NCBI RefSeq assembly: GCF_019430945.1
Contig: NZ_JAHYCB010000013.1
Coordinates: 62,001 to 126,000, forward strand
DNA: 64,000 nucleotides
From: Neorhizobium populisoli
Lineage (GTDB): Bacteria; Pseudomonadota; Alphaproteobacteria; Rhizobiales; Rhizobiaceae
Direction of reading: 5' to 3'
Part shown: one piece after another, positions 9,184 to 17,877 of the stretch
How positions within the stretch are numbered: position 1 is the first letter of the stretch
Layout: each line of letters opens with the position of its first letter
Program-made: the position numbers and the translations under genes
Notes under the pieces: generated by a model
What the model was told of the DNA's origin: nothing
Databases searched by the model: none
The model's input: only the letters and a program-made list of their open reading frames with translations

Positions 9184-10103
9184 CTTTCCACCTCGCGCAT
9201 AGTGCGGGCCAGATAGAGAGCCACGAAGGCACCGAGGAAAATCGTAAAGGTGACGGCGATAGATGTGCCGTAGCCGAAGTCGAGGTTCTGGCGGGCCTTG
9301 ATAAAGGCATAAAGCGGCAACGTATGCGTTGCGTAACCAGGACCGCCGCCGGTCATGACGAAGATGACGTCCATGGAATTGGCAACCCAGATCACCCGCA
9401 GCAGACCCGCGGTCGCGAGAACCGGTGCGATGCCGGGCAGAGTGATGTGGACGAACTGCCGCCAGGTCGAGGCACCATCGATCGAGGCCGCCTCATACTG
9501 GCTTTTCGGGATGCCCTGCAGGCCGGCGAGGATCATCACCGCGAAGAATGGAAAACCTTGCCAGGTGAGTGTCGCAATGATCGCGTAGATCGCCACTTTG
9601 GGGTCGGCCAGCCACGGAACGGCCGACTGGACGATCGAGAGATAGATCAGAATATCGTTCAGCACACCGGTATTCGGATCGTAGATCCAGCGCCACATCA
9701 GTGCGATCACCACGCTCGGCAAGGCCCATGGAATGATGATCAGGGCGCGCGCCAGCCCCCGCCAGGGAAATTCGCGGTTGAGAAGCACCGCGGTCATCAG
9801 CCCGAGCCCCATCTGCAGCGGCACGGTGAGGCCGATCCAGATGATCGTGTTCCAGAGCGCGGTCCAGAACACCGGATCGCTGAACAGTTTCCCATAGTTG
9901 CCGAACCCCACGAATTTGCTGGCATTCGGCCGGAACAGGATCAGGTCGTAGAAGCTGGTGAAGACTGCCTGCACCATAGGCATGAAAACGATGACGACGG
10001 TCACCACCACGGCCGGCGCCAACAGCAGATAAGGCAGCAGCCGTTCCGAACGCCAGATGGAGATTCTGCGGCGTGCCATGGGGGAAGATATGGATAGGGA
10101 CAT
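9180..10103 (-). CDS. Sugar ABC transporter permease (MalF/UgpA type)
   Basis: The partner permease of the importer. It has six or more membrane segments beginning LLPYLLLAPAVVVTVVIVF, and an EAA loop reading QYEAASIDGASTWRQFVHIT followed by LPGIAP. About 307 residues. The ATG at 10103 follows AGGACAAGC, a fair ribosome site; an in-frame ATG at 10079 (MARRR) is an alternative and the longer frame to 10262 overlaps the binding-protein gene. Permeases A and B overlap by four bases, so they are probably made in equal amounts. Confidence 0.92.
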   Translation of the reverse strand: MSLSISSPMARRRISIWRSERLLPYLLLAPAVVVTVVIVFMPMVQAVFTSFYDLILFRPNASKFVGFGNYGKLFSDPVFWTALWNTIIWIGLTVPLQMGLGLMTAVLLNREFPWRGLARALIIIPWALPSVVIALMWRWIYDPNTGVLNDILIYLSIVQSAVPWLADPKVAIYAIIATLTWQGFPFFAVMILAGLQGIPKSQYEAASIDGASTWRQFVHITLPGIAPVLATAGLLRVIWVANSMDVIFVMTGGGPGYATHTLPLYAFIKARQNLDFGYGTSIAVTFTIFLGAFVALYLARTMREVER

Positions 10104-10138
10104 GCTTGTCCTGCCTGTGGGAAGCAAGGCGGAAAAGG

Positions 10139-10167
10139 AGGTCCCGACACGCTTGGCGTCGGGACCA
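10139..10167 (-). promoter_or_regulatory. Intercistronic hairpin after the binding-protein gene
   Basis: GGTCCCGAC and GTCGGGACC form a perfect 9-bp stem with a 9-nt loop, between the binding-protein stop and the first permease start. No U-run follows. Such hairpins commonly protect the abundant binding-protein mRNA and lower permease expression. Confidence 0.7.
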
Positions 10168-10174
10168 GGAGAGC

Positions 10175-11374
10175 TTACTGTGCAAACAGTGTCTGCAGCT
10201 GTTCCATCATCTGCTTCGGCGTGATCTGGCCGGTCAGGGCCTGCTGCATGTTGGTCTGCCACGCCGTGTTGACGAATTCGGATACGGCGGATGTCTGCGG
10301 CAGCACCTTGGCGAACGGCAGGGACTGGACGGTCGCATCGACGAAACGGCGCTCATGCAGCTTCCAGTCGGCCGAACCGCTCTTGGTGACCGTCAGCTGG
10401 CCGGTCGCGCTGTTGAAGGCGACGTTGTTCTGGCCTTCGGCGAGGAACGAAATCCACTTCCAGGCAGCGTCCGTGACCGAAGACGAGGAGAAGATCGCCA
10501 GCGACTCGTCGCCGTAGGAGGTCCATTGGCCATTGCCGCATTTCGGAACCGGAACGGCGGAAACCTTGTCGCCGAGCGCGGCAACGAGATCCTTGGACGA
10601 ACCGATATGATGGATGGTCATAGCGGTCTTGCCGGATTTGAAAGCGGCGACGATTTCCTGGAAGCCGTCGTTCGGCGCAGACGGCGGGATGACCTTGTCC
10701 TTCTGGAAGAGATCGACCAGCCACTGGTTGGCGGCGATAGCCTCCGGCTTGACGAGACCGCCCGGCTTTAGCTCGGCGCCCTGCGACATCACGAAGGCGC
10801 CCCACTGGTCCCAGCCGCCCTTGCCTCCGCGCAGGCCAAAACCATAGGTCTGCGGTGCGTTGGTCAGCTTGATCGCAGCGTTGCGGAAGTCTTCGCAGGT
10901 CTTCGGCGGCTGCAGGCCGGCAGCCTGGAAGAGATCGGTGCGGTAGTAGAGGTAAAGGACCACATACTGGATCGGCAGGTAATATTGCTTGCCGTCAGGT
11001 CCCTTGTTGAGTTCCAGCAGGTTGTCGAGAAGGTCGGCCTTACCCTGCCAACTGTCGATCTGCTTACCGATCGGCTCCAGCGCGCCCATTTCTGCCAGTC
11101 GCGGCTGGGCGAAAAGCTTTACCATGGCAGCGTCGGGTGCGTTGCCGCCGACCAGCGAGGTGTAGAGATTGTCGTAATAGCTGTTCCACGGCACGTTCTC
11201 GGCTTCGATCTTGATGCCGGGATTAGCCGCTTCGAACTTCTTGACGAGATCCGTCATCGGATTTGCCGGGTTGTCGAAATGGTACCAGAAGCGAACGGTT
11301 TCAGCCTTCGCCTGGGTGAATGCGGCAGACGCCGCAAGAGCGGCGCCGAGCGCCAGTGTCCTCAGGAATTTCAC
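10175..11374 (-). CDS. Extracellular sugar-binding protein (ABC transporter, family 1)
   Basis: A periplasmic receptor delivering a carbohydrate to the two permeases. It has a Sec signal peptide, MKFLRTLALGAALAASAAFTQAKA, with AKA as probable cleavage site, followed by TVRFWYHFDN, and the family-typical FEAANPGIKIEAENVPWNSY. It has 399 residues, usual for MalE/UgpB-type proteins. A GAGGAGGAGAT-like site precedes the ATG. It is the first transport gene after the hydrolase and regulator genes, and the intercistronic hairpin follows it. Confidence 0.93.
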   Translation of the reverse strand: MKFLRTLALGAALAASAAFTQAKAETVRFWYHFDNPANPMTDLVKKFEAANPGIKIEAENVPWNSYYDNLYTSLVGGNAPDAAMVKLFAQPRLAEMGALEPIGKQIDSWQGKADLLDNLLELNKGPDGKQYYLPIQYVVLYLYYRTDLFQAAGLQPPKTCEDFRNAAIKLTNAPQTYGFGLRGGKGGWDQWGAFVMSQGAELKPGGLVKPEAIAANQWLVDLFQKDKVIPPSAPNDGFQEIVAAFKSGKTAMTIHHIGSSKDLVAALGDKVSAVPVPKCGNGQWTSYGDESLAIFSSSSVTDAAWKWISFLAEGQNNVAFNSATGQLTVTKSGSADWKLHERRFVDATVQSLPFAKVLPQTSAVSEFVNTAWQTNMQQALTGQITPKQMMEQLQTLFAQ

Positions 11375-11401
11375 GTCTATCTCCTCCTCTTGAACGTCCC
11401 G

Positions 11402-12385
11402 TCATGGACGTCGCGTCAGTTGCCTTGCTGCTTTGCCTGCAGCCGCCAGAGCCTCCCTTGCGGCTGAAAGTTCGTTTGTATTCTGCAGAAAACCGTGAAC
11501 GACGCCCGGCACGACGTTCAGCTCGTCGTCGCGGCCGAGAGCCCTGAGACGCTGGCTCAGAGTCAACGTGTCGGACAGCAGCGGATCGACTGCCGCCGCC
11601 ATCAGGTAGAGCGGCGGCAATGCGGCGAGCGCCGCATCTGATGCCGCAAGCGGACAGGCAAGCAGGTCATCCTCGATCGCCCGCCCGCCGGCATAAAATG
11701 ACCAGTAACGCTGCATCTTGCCACGTGTCAGACCTGGGCCATCGGCAAAGCGCTCGTAGGAAGGCGTGTCGAAACTGCGCGCATAGTTGCCGTAGAAAAG
11801 CAGTCCCGCATCCGGCAACGCACGGCCTTCAGCCTGCTCGTGCAGCATCGTCGCGAGCGCGAGGTTTGCGCCGGCCGAGTCACCGGACATCAACAGGAGG
11901 CCGGGGCGCACACCGGCTCCAGCTGTCACCTCGAAAAGGCTGCGAAGCGTGGCAACGACATCCTTCAACCCGGCGGGATAGGGATTTTCCGGCGCTAGCC
12001 GATAATGCGGCAGGACAACCGGGAGACCCGCTTCGAGCGCCAGGACCCGCGCGCATCGCTCATGCGTCTCCGGAGAACAGAAGGCAAAGCCGCCACCGTG
12101 CACGAAAAGGATTGCACCCTCGCCCACCCCGGCCGGCACCAAAACCTTCACGCGACAGCGCGCCGATCCGAGGACTGCATCCTCCGCAACAAAGACTTCG
12201 GCGACATTCTCCATCTCCGGCAGGTTGACGTTGTTGCGGACATTGGCGGCAAGCGACTGCGCACGTCCTTCCGCCGACGGCAGGGTCGTCGGATCGGACA
12301 AAGGCCCCAGCTCGGCGGCGACCCGTTCCATAAGGGTCAACGTTTCGCCCGACAACTCAGCCGATAGTTCGACAACGTCGATCAT
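11402..12385 (-). CDS. Alpha/beta hydrolase, hormone-sensitive-lipase family
   Basis: A carboxylesterase-like hydrolase. It shows the oxyanion motif HGGGF near residue 96, the nucleophile motif GDSAGANLA near residue 168, a catalytic Asp in AAVDPLLSD and the His in VVHGFLQ, which together form the HSL-type triad. 327 residues without a signal peptide, so it acts in the cytoplasm. Its ATG overlaps the GntR stop (ATGA). In a sugar uptake operon it may remove an acyl group or open a lactone on the imported compound; this is inference. Confidence 0.88.
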   Translation of the reverse strand: MIDVVELSAELSGETLTLMERVAAELGPLSDPTTLPSAEGRAQSLAANVRNNVNLPEMENVAEVFVAEDAVLGSARCRVKVLVPAGVGEGAILFVHGGGFAFCSPETHERCARVLALEAGLPVVLPHYRLAPENPYPAGLKDVVATLRSLFEVTAGAGVRPGLLLMSGDSAGANLALATMLHEQAEGRALPDAGLLFYGNYARSFDTPSYERFADGPGLTRGKMQRYWSFYAGGRAIEDDLLACPLAASDAALAALPPLYLMAAAVDPLLSDTLTLSQRLRALGRDDELNVVPGVVHGFLQNTNELSAAREALAAAGKAARQLTRRP

Positions 12386-13059
12386 TGGGTCGCCTCCGGA
12401 AAAACTTCCGGTCCGAAGTCAACGATCGTCGCGATGTGATGATGCATGGCCGCCGAAGCACGGCGGGCATCGCCGCCTTCGATCGCATCGATGATGCTGC
12501 GGTGGCGCATGGCCGTCGCCTCAAGATCGCGCGCCATTGGGCTGCGGGAAATCTTGAAACGGTGGTTGTGCACCAGACACCGGTGCAAGATCGGGTCGAG
12601 GGCCGGCAGGTTGGCATCCTCGAATATACGGCGATGAAAGTCGCGGTCGAATGAGGCGAGTTCCAACTCGTCGCCGGCCGCCGCCGCGACCAGCATTTTT
12701 TCCAGAAGGCCGCTCAGGTCTCGGGTCAGTGTGCGGCTCGGCGCCAGCATGACGCGCGTTATGCCGCTTCCCTCGATCTGCTGCCTCAAGCGGAACATCT
12801 CGATCGCCTCGTCCTCGGTGCATTCGGAGACCTGAGTGCCGCGGTGACCCTGCCGGCGAACAAGCCCTTCTTCCTGCAGCTGCAACAGCGCTTCCCGTAC
12901 GGTTCCCTGACTGCATTGGAAATGCGCTGCCAGTTCCAGCTCCGTGAGCCCCTTTCCCGCGGCCAAATTCCCAAGCATGATATCGCGTTTCAGCGCATTA
13001 AACGCGACGCTCGCCTTCGGCGTTTTGACAGGTGTCGGTCGGGACGAAAAATACGCCAT
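12382..13059 (-). CDS. GntR family transcriptional regulator (FadR/FCD type)
   Basis: An N-terminal winged helix-turn-helix (residues about 15-80, with LTELELAAHFQCSQGTVREALLQLQEEGLV) is followed by an all-helical FCD ligand domain with FDRDFHRRIFE and MRHRSIIDAIEGGD, which carry the usual metal-binding Asp and His residues. 225 residues. It is the first gene of the leftward operon and lies opposite the ATPase gene, with a 24-bp palindrome between them. It most likely represses both directions and releases DNA when a catabolic intermediate binds. Confidence 0.9.
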   Translation of the reverse strand: MAYFSSRPTPVKTPKASVAFNALKRDIMLGNLAAGKGLTELELAAHFQCSQGTVREALLQLQEEGLVRRQGHRGTQVSECTEDEAIEMFRLRQQIEGSGITRVMLAPSRTLTRDLSGLLEKMLVAAAAGDELELASFDRDFHRRIFEDANLPALDPILHRCLVHNHRFKISRSPMARDLEATAMRHRSIIDAIEGGDARRASAAMHHHIATIVDFGPEVFPEATQ

Positions 13060-13097
13060 GTAGGTCGATCCAGCCGTTGCGCATTTCCAAACTTATC

Positions 13098-13121
13098 ATT
13101 ATCGATATTGATATCGATAAT
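13098..13121. promoter_or_regulatory. 24-bp perfect palindrome, probable GntR operator
   Basis: Two 11-bp arms (ATTATCGATAT and its exact complement) flank a central TG. The site lies 39 bp from the GntR start and 39 bp from the ATPase start, where a bound regulator could control both divergent promoters. Assignment to the neighbouring regulator is inference. Confidence 0.75.
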
Positions 13122-13159
13122 TGGCGTCAAGCTCGAAAGTCGTATCCGGGGAGGAAAAC

Positions 13160-14239
13160 GTGGCCGGCATTGCATTGAAGAAAATCCAGAAATCCTACGG
13201 CGCCCTGCGGGTCATCCACGACATAGACATTGAGATCGGCAGCGGCGAGTTCCTCGTGCTCGTGGGGCCATCCGGCTGCGGCAAGTCCACGCTGCTGCGC
13301 ATGATCGCCGGGCTGGAGGAAATCTCGGGCGGCGAACTAAATATCGACGGCCATACGGTCAACGAACTGCCGCCTGCGGAACGCAACATCGCCATGGTCT
13401 TTCAGGACTATGCGCTCTACCCGCACATGAGCGTGCGCGAGAACATGTCGTTCGGGCTGAAGATGCGCGGCGGCAACCAGAACGACATCGACAAGCGCGT
13501 CAACCAGGCGGCGGATATCCTGAAGATTCAGGACTATCTCGATCGCCGGCCGGCGCAGCTATCCGGCGGACAGCGTCAGCGTGTCGCCATGGGTCGCGCC
13601 ATCGTCCGAGAGCCGGCGGCATTTCTGTTCGACGAGCCGCTTTCCAATCTCGATGCGGCATTGCGTGTCGAGATGCGCCTTGAGATCGCCAAGCTTCACA
13701 ACCGCATGAAGGCCACCACCGTTTACGTCACCCACGATCAGGTGGAGGCGATGACGCTCGCCGACCGCATCGTCGTGATGAACGGTGGGGTCGTCGAGCA
13801 GATCGGCAAGCCACTCGACCTCTACCATAAGCCTGCCAGCCTTTTCGTCGCACGTTTCATCGGCAGCCCGACGATGAATACGTTGCCGACGACAATCTCG
13901 GGGAGTGGCGGGACGGTGGAACTGCTGGGCCGGACCGTCCGTCTGGAAGGGTCAGATGCCGTCGATAGCCTCGTAAAAAATATCGTGCTCGGCATCAGGC
14001 CGGAAGATCTGATCCGGTGCCCGGCTGAGGAGGCTTGGCTCAGCGGTGAACTGATGGTCGCCGAGCGGCTCGGAAGCCAGACTTACGGCTATCTGGAGGT
14101 CGGCCATTCAAAAATGCTCTCGGTCGAGTTTCCGAGAGATGCCGACATCCGGGTCGGGGAAACAGTGCATGTTCGAGGACGCCGCGGCAGCCTGCATCTC
14201 TTCAATGAGGCGACTCAAAAGCGGCTGGCCTATATCTAA
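13160..14239 (+). CDS. Sugar ABC transporter ATP-binding protein (UgpC/MalK type)
   Basis: The energy-coupling subunit of the divergent importer. Walker A is GPSGCGKST at about residues 37-45, the Q-loop is in VFQDYALYPHM, the signature is LSGGQRQR, Walker B is FLFDEPLSNLD and the switch histidine is in VYVTHDQ. A C-terminal TOBE/MOP-like domain follows. About 359 residues. The GTG at 13160 is preferred because GGGAGGA lies four bases upstream; the open frame extends to 13121 without a site and into the palindrome. Its placement opposite the rest of the operon implies shared control. Confidence 0.93.
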   Translation: MAGIALKKIQKSYGALRVIHDIDIEIGSGEFLVLVGPSGCGKSTLLRMIAGLEEISGGELNIDGHTVNELPPAERNIAMVFQDYALYPHMSVRENMSFGLKMRGGNQNDIDKRVNQAADILKIQDYLDRRPAQLSGGQRQRVAMGRAIVREPAAFLFDEPLSNLDAALRVEMRLEIAKLHNRMKATTVYVTHDQVEAMTLADRIVVMNGGVVEQIGKPLDLYHKPASLFVARFIGSPTMNTLPTTISGSGGTVELLGRTVRLEGSDAVDSLVKNIVLGIRPEDLIRCPAEEAWLSGELMVAERLGSQTYGYLEVGHSKMLSVEFPRDADIRVGETVHVRGRRGSLHLFNEATQKRLAYI

Positions 14240-14760
14240 CCCGATGTGGCGACATTCCGTCCGCAGATCATGTCAGACCCTTTTTCTGCAATCATGGCTG
14301 TCGGGATGTTGGTATTGTCACCTGGCTCTTCCGGCATGAGGGAAGCATCGACAACGCCCAGGCCTTCGATGCCGTGAACCTTGTGTTACGGATCGCAACG
14401 GCGCCTGATGTCACGCCAATCGCGCATGTACCCAGCACATGATGCCGGATCAGCGCCGTCTGCGGATGACGGCTTCCAGCTCTGCATCGGTCTGCAAGTC
14501 CTTTACCGGGTAAAATCTCGTCTCCGGTCAGGCCTTTGGGGGTCGGAGTTGTAGATCTCGCGCGTCAGCCGGGTGCTTTGATCATGTTGTCCATGTCGGA
14601 GCGCTCGGTACGAATTGAACCGGATGCGCGGCACGCGTCCAGATCGGCGTCCGCGCAGACGCGGATGTCGCCGGCTGCGAGGGGAGAAAGTCGCTTGACC
14701 AACAAGCTTACCCTAGTCACGCGCCGGCAATCAGAAAGCAGAGCATGAGCGGCAGGCAAC
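14237..14760 (-). pseudogene. GMC oxidoreductase, C-terminal remnant
   Basis: On the minus strand the pieces SDMDNMIKA, HHVLGTCAIG and IEGLGVVDASLMPEEP, then DNTNIPTAMIAEKGSDMI, give the characteristic C-terminal GMC pattern (catalytic HH near HHVLGT, and NTNIPTAMIAEK). The N-terminal FAD domain is gone, at least two frameshifts occur, and about 25 residues are missing between the last two blocks. It abuts the ATPase stop, so this end of the sugar locus was probably joined to foreign debris. Confidence 0.75.
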
Positions 14761-15333
14761 CCAGAAATTCCCGGGTTGACGCCTGGCGGGCGAAGTAGCC
14801 GAGCGTGACACCTCGGCGGATGCGGCCGGGGCTGCGGTTGGTGCCGCCGGCGGGGTCTTTAGGAGTTCCTCGACCGGCCGATCAGCTCGTTACGCAGCTT
14901 TTCCTACTTCATCACCTCGGCAACCGCTGCCAGCGGATCGGCGGCCAGCGACGCCGAGGCTTTGCTCGCCGGTGGCGTCGGGGGTGCCGGCTACTGCGCC
15001 ATGGCGCTGTCGAAGAGCGGCAGAATCAACGAGCGCGTGTTTCTGCAAGATAAGCTCTTGTCTTGCTGCGGCTTCGACGCCTGCCCGGTGGGCGGGCCTT
15101 TTTTTCCGGCTGCCTGCCTTGCCCTCCCGCCGGTCATTCCCCTGGAAAGGACCGAACCTAAGCACCACCGCATGAACGCCAGGATTAGAAGCGTTGAGGA
15201 ACGCCGGGCTTAATCGCAGGTTGCCTTAAGATGCCGACGAAGAGTTTAGTGCTTGAAAGAGCCGTGTTAGGCCGACGGTAAGAATTCGATATGATGATAT
15301 AGCCGAAACGTCAAATCACTGCGAACCAATGCC
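14761..15333. other. Gap with a terminator-like hairpin, no supported gene
   Basis: No convincing protein in any frame. At 15079-15105 GCCTGCCC pairs with GGGCGGGC and is followed by CTTTTTTT, a good rho-independent terminator on the plus strand, implying a lost or unrecognised transcript to its left. Confidence 0.5.
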
Positions 15334-15513
15334 TTGACCGAATTCATTGATCTTGCCGACGAAAAAGAACGTGCTTCCATTTCCGAAGAATACGTCGCGG
15401 CTACTGCAGAATACCGTCGTCGCCTAGCACTTCTCCGCGACAATCTGCCACCAAATGGTCTGGTAGAACAGCGCGAATCTCTTTCTGATCAAGCTTCGCA
15501 AGTCCACCACTAG
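15334..15513 (+). CDS. Possible 59-residue hydrophilic protein
   Basis: An open frame from a TTG codon gives a charged helical peptide (TEFIDLADEKERASISEEYV, then a run rich in Arg and Leu). No good ribosome site is visible and no family is recognised. It overlaps the 3' end of the minus-strand gene at 15510 by four bases. Weakly supported. Confidence 0.3.
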   Translation: MTEFIDLADEKERASISEEYVAATAEYRRRLALLRDNLPPNGLVEQRESLSDQASQVHH

Positions 15514-15734
15514 ATCGGTAGGTGACGTACCATAACGCTGCAATAGCCGGATCGCCACATCTCGACCTTCTCGCGCTCGTCCCGCCCGTATGGACAATCC
15601 GAGATCCATCTCCCGGCTCGTGCAGTCTGGACGCCTTCACTGAAGATGTTGATATCAATCATGCCTTTGGCAGGAGCCGTTCCCATATACGCGATGAAAG
15701 ATCCGAGGATTTCCTCTTCATGCTCAGGAGTCAT
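15510..15734 (-). CDS. Small hypothetical protein
   Basis: A 74-residue acidic-start protein (MTPEHEEEILGSFIAYMG) whose ATG overlaps the end of the upstream gene by 11 bases, indicating an operon. No domain recognised. The C-terminal third may be out of frame: a neighbouring frame gives VAIRLLQRYGTSPTDLVVDL at 15424-15560, more protein-like than the annotated end, so a frameshift near 15580 is possible. Confidence 0.5.
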   Translation of the reverse strand: MTPEHEEEILGSFIAYMGTAPAKGMIDINIFSEGVQTARAGRWISDCPYGRDEREKVEMWRSGYCSVMVRHLPI

Positions 15735-15894
15735 GCTGCTGACCCTTCGCCAGTCTCAAGGCCCGAAGCCGTTCGGTCTTTTCGCGAGATTCCTGCAACC
15801 ATTGCCGGGAGGCTTCCTGCGCAAACCGGGTGGTCTCTTCATGATCCCGGCGTTTGCGCTCGGTCTTCGTCACATCTTGTTCTTGCTCGGCCAT
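15724..15894 (-). CDS. Small charged helical hypothetical protein
   Basis: About 56 residues, almost wholly charged and helical (AEQEQDVTKTERKRRDHEET, then FAQEASRQWLQESREKTERL). Similar short proteins are common unnamed genes in rhizobia. The ATG at 15894 is preferred; an in-frame ATG five codons upstream is possible. First gene of a two-gene minus-strand unit. Confidence 0.55.
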   Translation of the reverse strand: MAEQEQDVTKTERKRRDHEETTRFAQEASRQWLQESREKTERLRALRLAKGQQHDS

Positions 15895-16199
15895 GGTTAC
15901 CTCCGTCAACCGGACATAGAGGCGTGGTGCGTCGCGGCAAGGTCAAGCACGCCGCCGTTACTCCGACTTTCAAATTCTTCGGCAATTGCCGCACGGTTCG
16001 CTTCTCGTGGTATTAGCGTTTGCTTGGATTGGGGTGGCCTCAAGCTTTGCTGTCACTCGCCGCACCACGGGACAGTGCTACTCCACATTCTCACGTGTGA
16101 AGCCTAGCCGAGCCAGGAACCCCGTGACACTAACTCGGGGTGATGACCCCATAGATGTACTTGGAACTGCCGCAATTAGCACGCCGTGCCGGATAGGGA

Positions 16200-16665
16200 A
16201 ACGGATCGCTCACCATGGTCTGGTCGCTTGCGCACAGTGCGGAATTTTGCCGTTTCAACTCTACCGCTGGCGCAGGAAACTGTTGGGCAACTATGAGCCT
16301 GGACAAGCAACAGCGGCGGTTGATCCGCAGATCGTTGTATCTGACCCCGCCCCCTCGTCGAAATCGTTTTCGTCGGTATCGTCGTGCGGGACGGCTGGCA
16401 TGCTGACGAAGAACGTCTGCAGCGCGGGATCCGGTCGGTTCGCTCAGCATGATCCCCCGCGGGTTTGATGGTGTTCCTCGCCAGCCATTCTACCCACTTC
16501 CGCAAGCGGCCGGACAACCTGATGTCGCTGGTGCACGACGCCGGCAGTGATCTGTTCAACGGCTTCATATGTGTCTTCCGGGCGAAGCGGGCGGACCGGC
16601 TCAAGATCGTCTGGTGGGGTGGATCAGGGGGCTGCTTCTACTCGAAGCGGTTGAAAAACGCGTAG
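16200..16665 (+). pseudogene. IS66-family remnant (TnpA end and TnpB)
   Basis: VACAQCGILPFQLYRWRRKL near 16230 matches the end of the helix-turn-helix of IS66 OrfA. VFLASHSTHFRKRPDNLMSL and VFRAKRADRLKIVWWGGSG (16470-16625) match IS66 TnpB, which normally reads DFRKG and YVFRAKRADRxK. The TnpB start is out of frame and the protein stops at SKRLKNA, so it is inactive. No TnpC is present. Confidence 0.75.
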
Positions 16666-16914
16666 TAACACGCCGACTATCACTACACCCAATCTTAGCA
16701 AGTCCTGCTAATGCTTGGTTATCCATTGTATGTACGGGTGGTGTTCGCCATCCGTTGGAGGAGTATCAACCAGCCCAATATGGAGATTGGGAGCGTCTAG
16801 CATTTCCGCTGGACGCTCCCGTCACGAGTACAAGCCGCATCTTGTGGATCGCGGGAACATCCATATCTGATTTGTTGTCGGTACGCTATCGAACAAACAT
16901 TATTTGTTAAAAAG

Positions 16915-16941
16915 AAACCCGGCCAGAGGACGACCGGGTTT
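16915..16941 (-). terminator. Terminator-like hairpin (minus strand)
   Basis: AAACCCGG and CCGGGTTT form an 8-bp stem with an 11-nt loop. Read leftward it is followed by a T-rich tail (CTTTTT). No intact minus-strand gene lies immediately to its right, so its transcript is unknown. Confidence 0.5.
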
Positions 16942-16990
16942 GGAAAGTGCTAATCTTGGAGAAACCGGGTTCTCCAAGTTTGAGAACGCT

Positions 16991-17237
16991 TTGATCAGCA
17001 CACCTACCCTATCCTCGTTACCGATTCCTTTCAACCGGCACGAGGGTAGCGGATGGGATGAACCAGTCGAAATCCAACTCGATCGTGTGGGCCTATACGT
17101 TGTTATTCCGGACACCGACACGGCGGCTCGAAAGCTGGTTTACGAGTGGCCGACTGAAGAAGGTGACGCGCTGGCAGAGGCCAAAACTGCCTGCTTCAAT
17201 GTGGTTAAGGGCAAAGCCGACCCCGACGAGGCACGCG
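16991..17237 (+). pseudogene. DUF982 protein, truncated at the 3' end
   Basis: WDEPVEIQLDRVGLYVVIPD and the following WPTEEGDALAEAKTACFNVV match DUF982, a small cytoplasmic family abundant in Rhizobiales and of unknown role. The start is probably the TTG at 16991. The frame becomes the complement of an IS256 fragment after ...KADPDEARD, so its C terminus has been replaced. An intact relative is at 59344-59586. Confidence 0.65.
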
Positions 17238-17408
17238 ATCGCGATAGCCGTTACGCTGAGCAAGCCGAAAGTCGTTCTTCTCGCCGTAGGCCGCACCGGT
17301 CTTGGCACCCACCTCCAGCTCCATCAGCTTCTCGGCCGCAAAGCCAATCATCTCGCGCAGCAAATCCGCATCAGCACTCTTCTCAACACGAGAGCGCAGG
17401 TCCATCAT
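17238..17408 (-). mobile_element. IS256-family transposase, N-terminal fragment
   Basis: The minus strand reads MMDLRSRVEKSADADLLREM, then the IS256 N-terminal segment ending RLAQRNGYRDR, where it is cut. Only about 57 of the usual 400 residues remain. It is fused into the DUF982 remnant on one side and lies against the left inverted repeat of the IS3 element on the other. Confidence 0.75.
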
Positions 17409-17421
17409 GTTATTGGTGTAG

Positions 17422-17448
17422 TGGCCCCCTAAATCTCCGGACACGATC
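17422..17448 (+). repeat. Left terminal inverted repeat of the IS3 element
   Basis: It begins TGGCCCCCTAAATCTCCGGA and matches the right repeat at most positions with small gaps. Confidence 0.75.
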
Positions 17449-17484
17449 TCCCAATTGTTAAGTGTGAGGAGTAATGTGCCCATT

Positions 17485-17877
17485 ATGACTAGTCACATAC
17501 CTAAGATAGAAGTGCTGTCCGGCCCTTAGCGCCGTCGTCGCTGGTCGACAGCGGAGAAGCTCGCGATAGTCCAGGAGACCTACGAGCCGGATGTCACGGT
17601 CAGCATCGTTGCTCGACGGCATGGCATTCAGCCAAACCAGTTGTTCGCCTGGCGTAAATTGGCGGCGCAAGGTGCGCTGACGGCGACGGCATCGCAGGAA
17701 GAGGTCGTCCCGGCATCCGAATACAGAGCGCTTCAGAACCAAGTGAAAGAACTTCAGCGCCTCCTCGGCAAAAAGACGATGGAAGGCGAAATCCTCAAAG
17801 AAGCGCTTGAGATAGCATCAGGGTCAAAAAAACACCTGTTGCGCTCGCTGTCGTTGCCGAAGGACGGTTCGCGATGA
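17485..17877 (+). pseudogene. IS3 OrfA with nonsense codon 15
   Basis: OrfA supplies the DNA-binding half of the transposase. The frame from ATG 17485 reads MTSHIPKIEVLSGP and then TAG at 17527, where relatives would be expected to have a sense codon, before RRRRWSTAEKLAIVQETYEP. The helix-turn-helix (TVSIVARRHGIQPNQLFAWR) and leucine-zipper region (EYRALQNQVKELQRLLGKK) are intact. An A7 run near 17825 fits the slippery sequence used by IS3 elements to make the OrfAB fusion. The stop probably cripples the element unless a restart is used. Confidence 0.8.

Noticed and set aside
9324..10097. 257-residue open frame on the plus strand
   Set aside because: It is the complement of a clear sugar permease, with composition typical of antisense frames in GC-rich genes.
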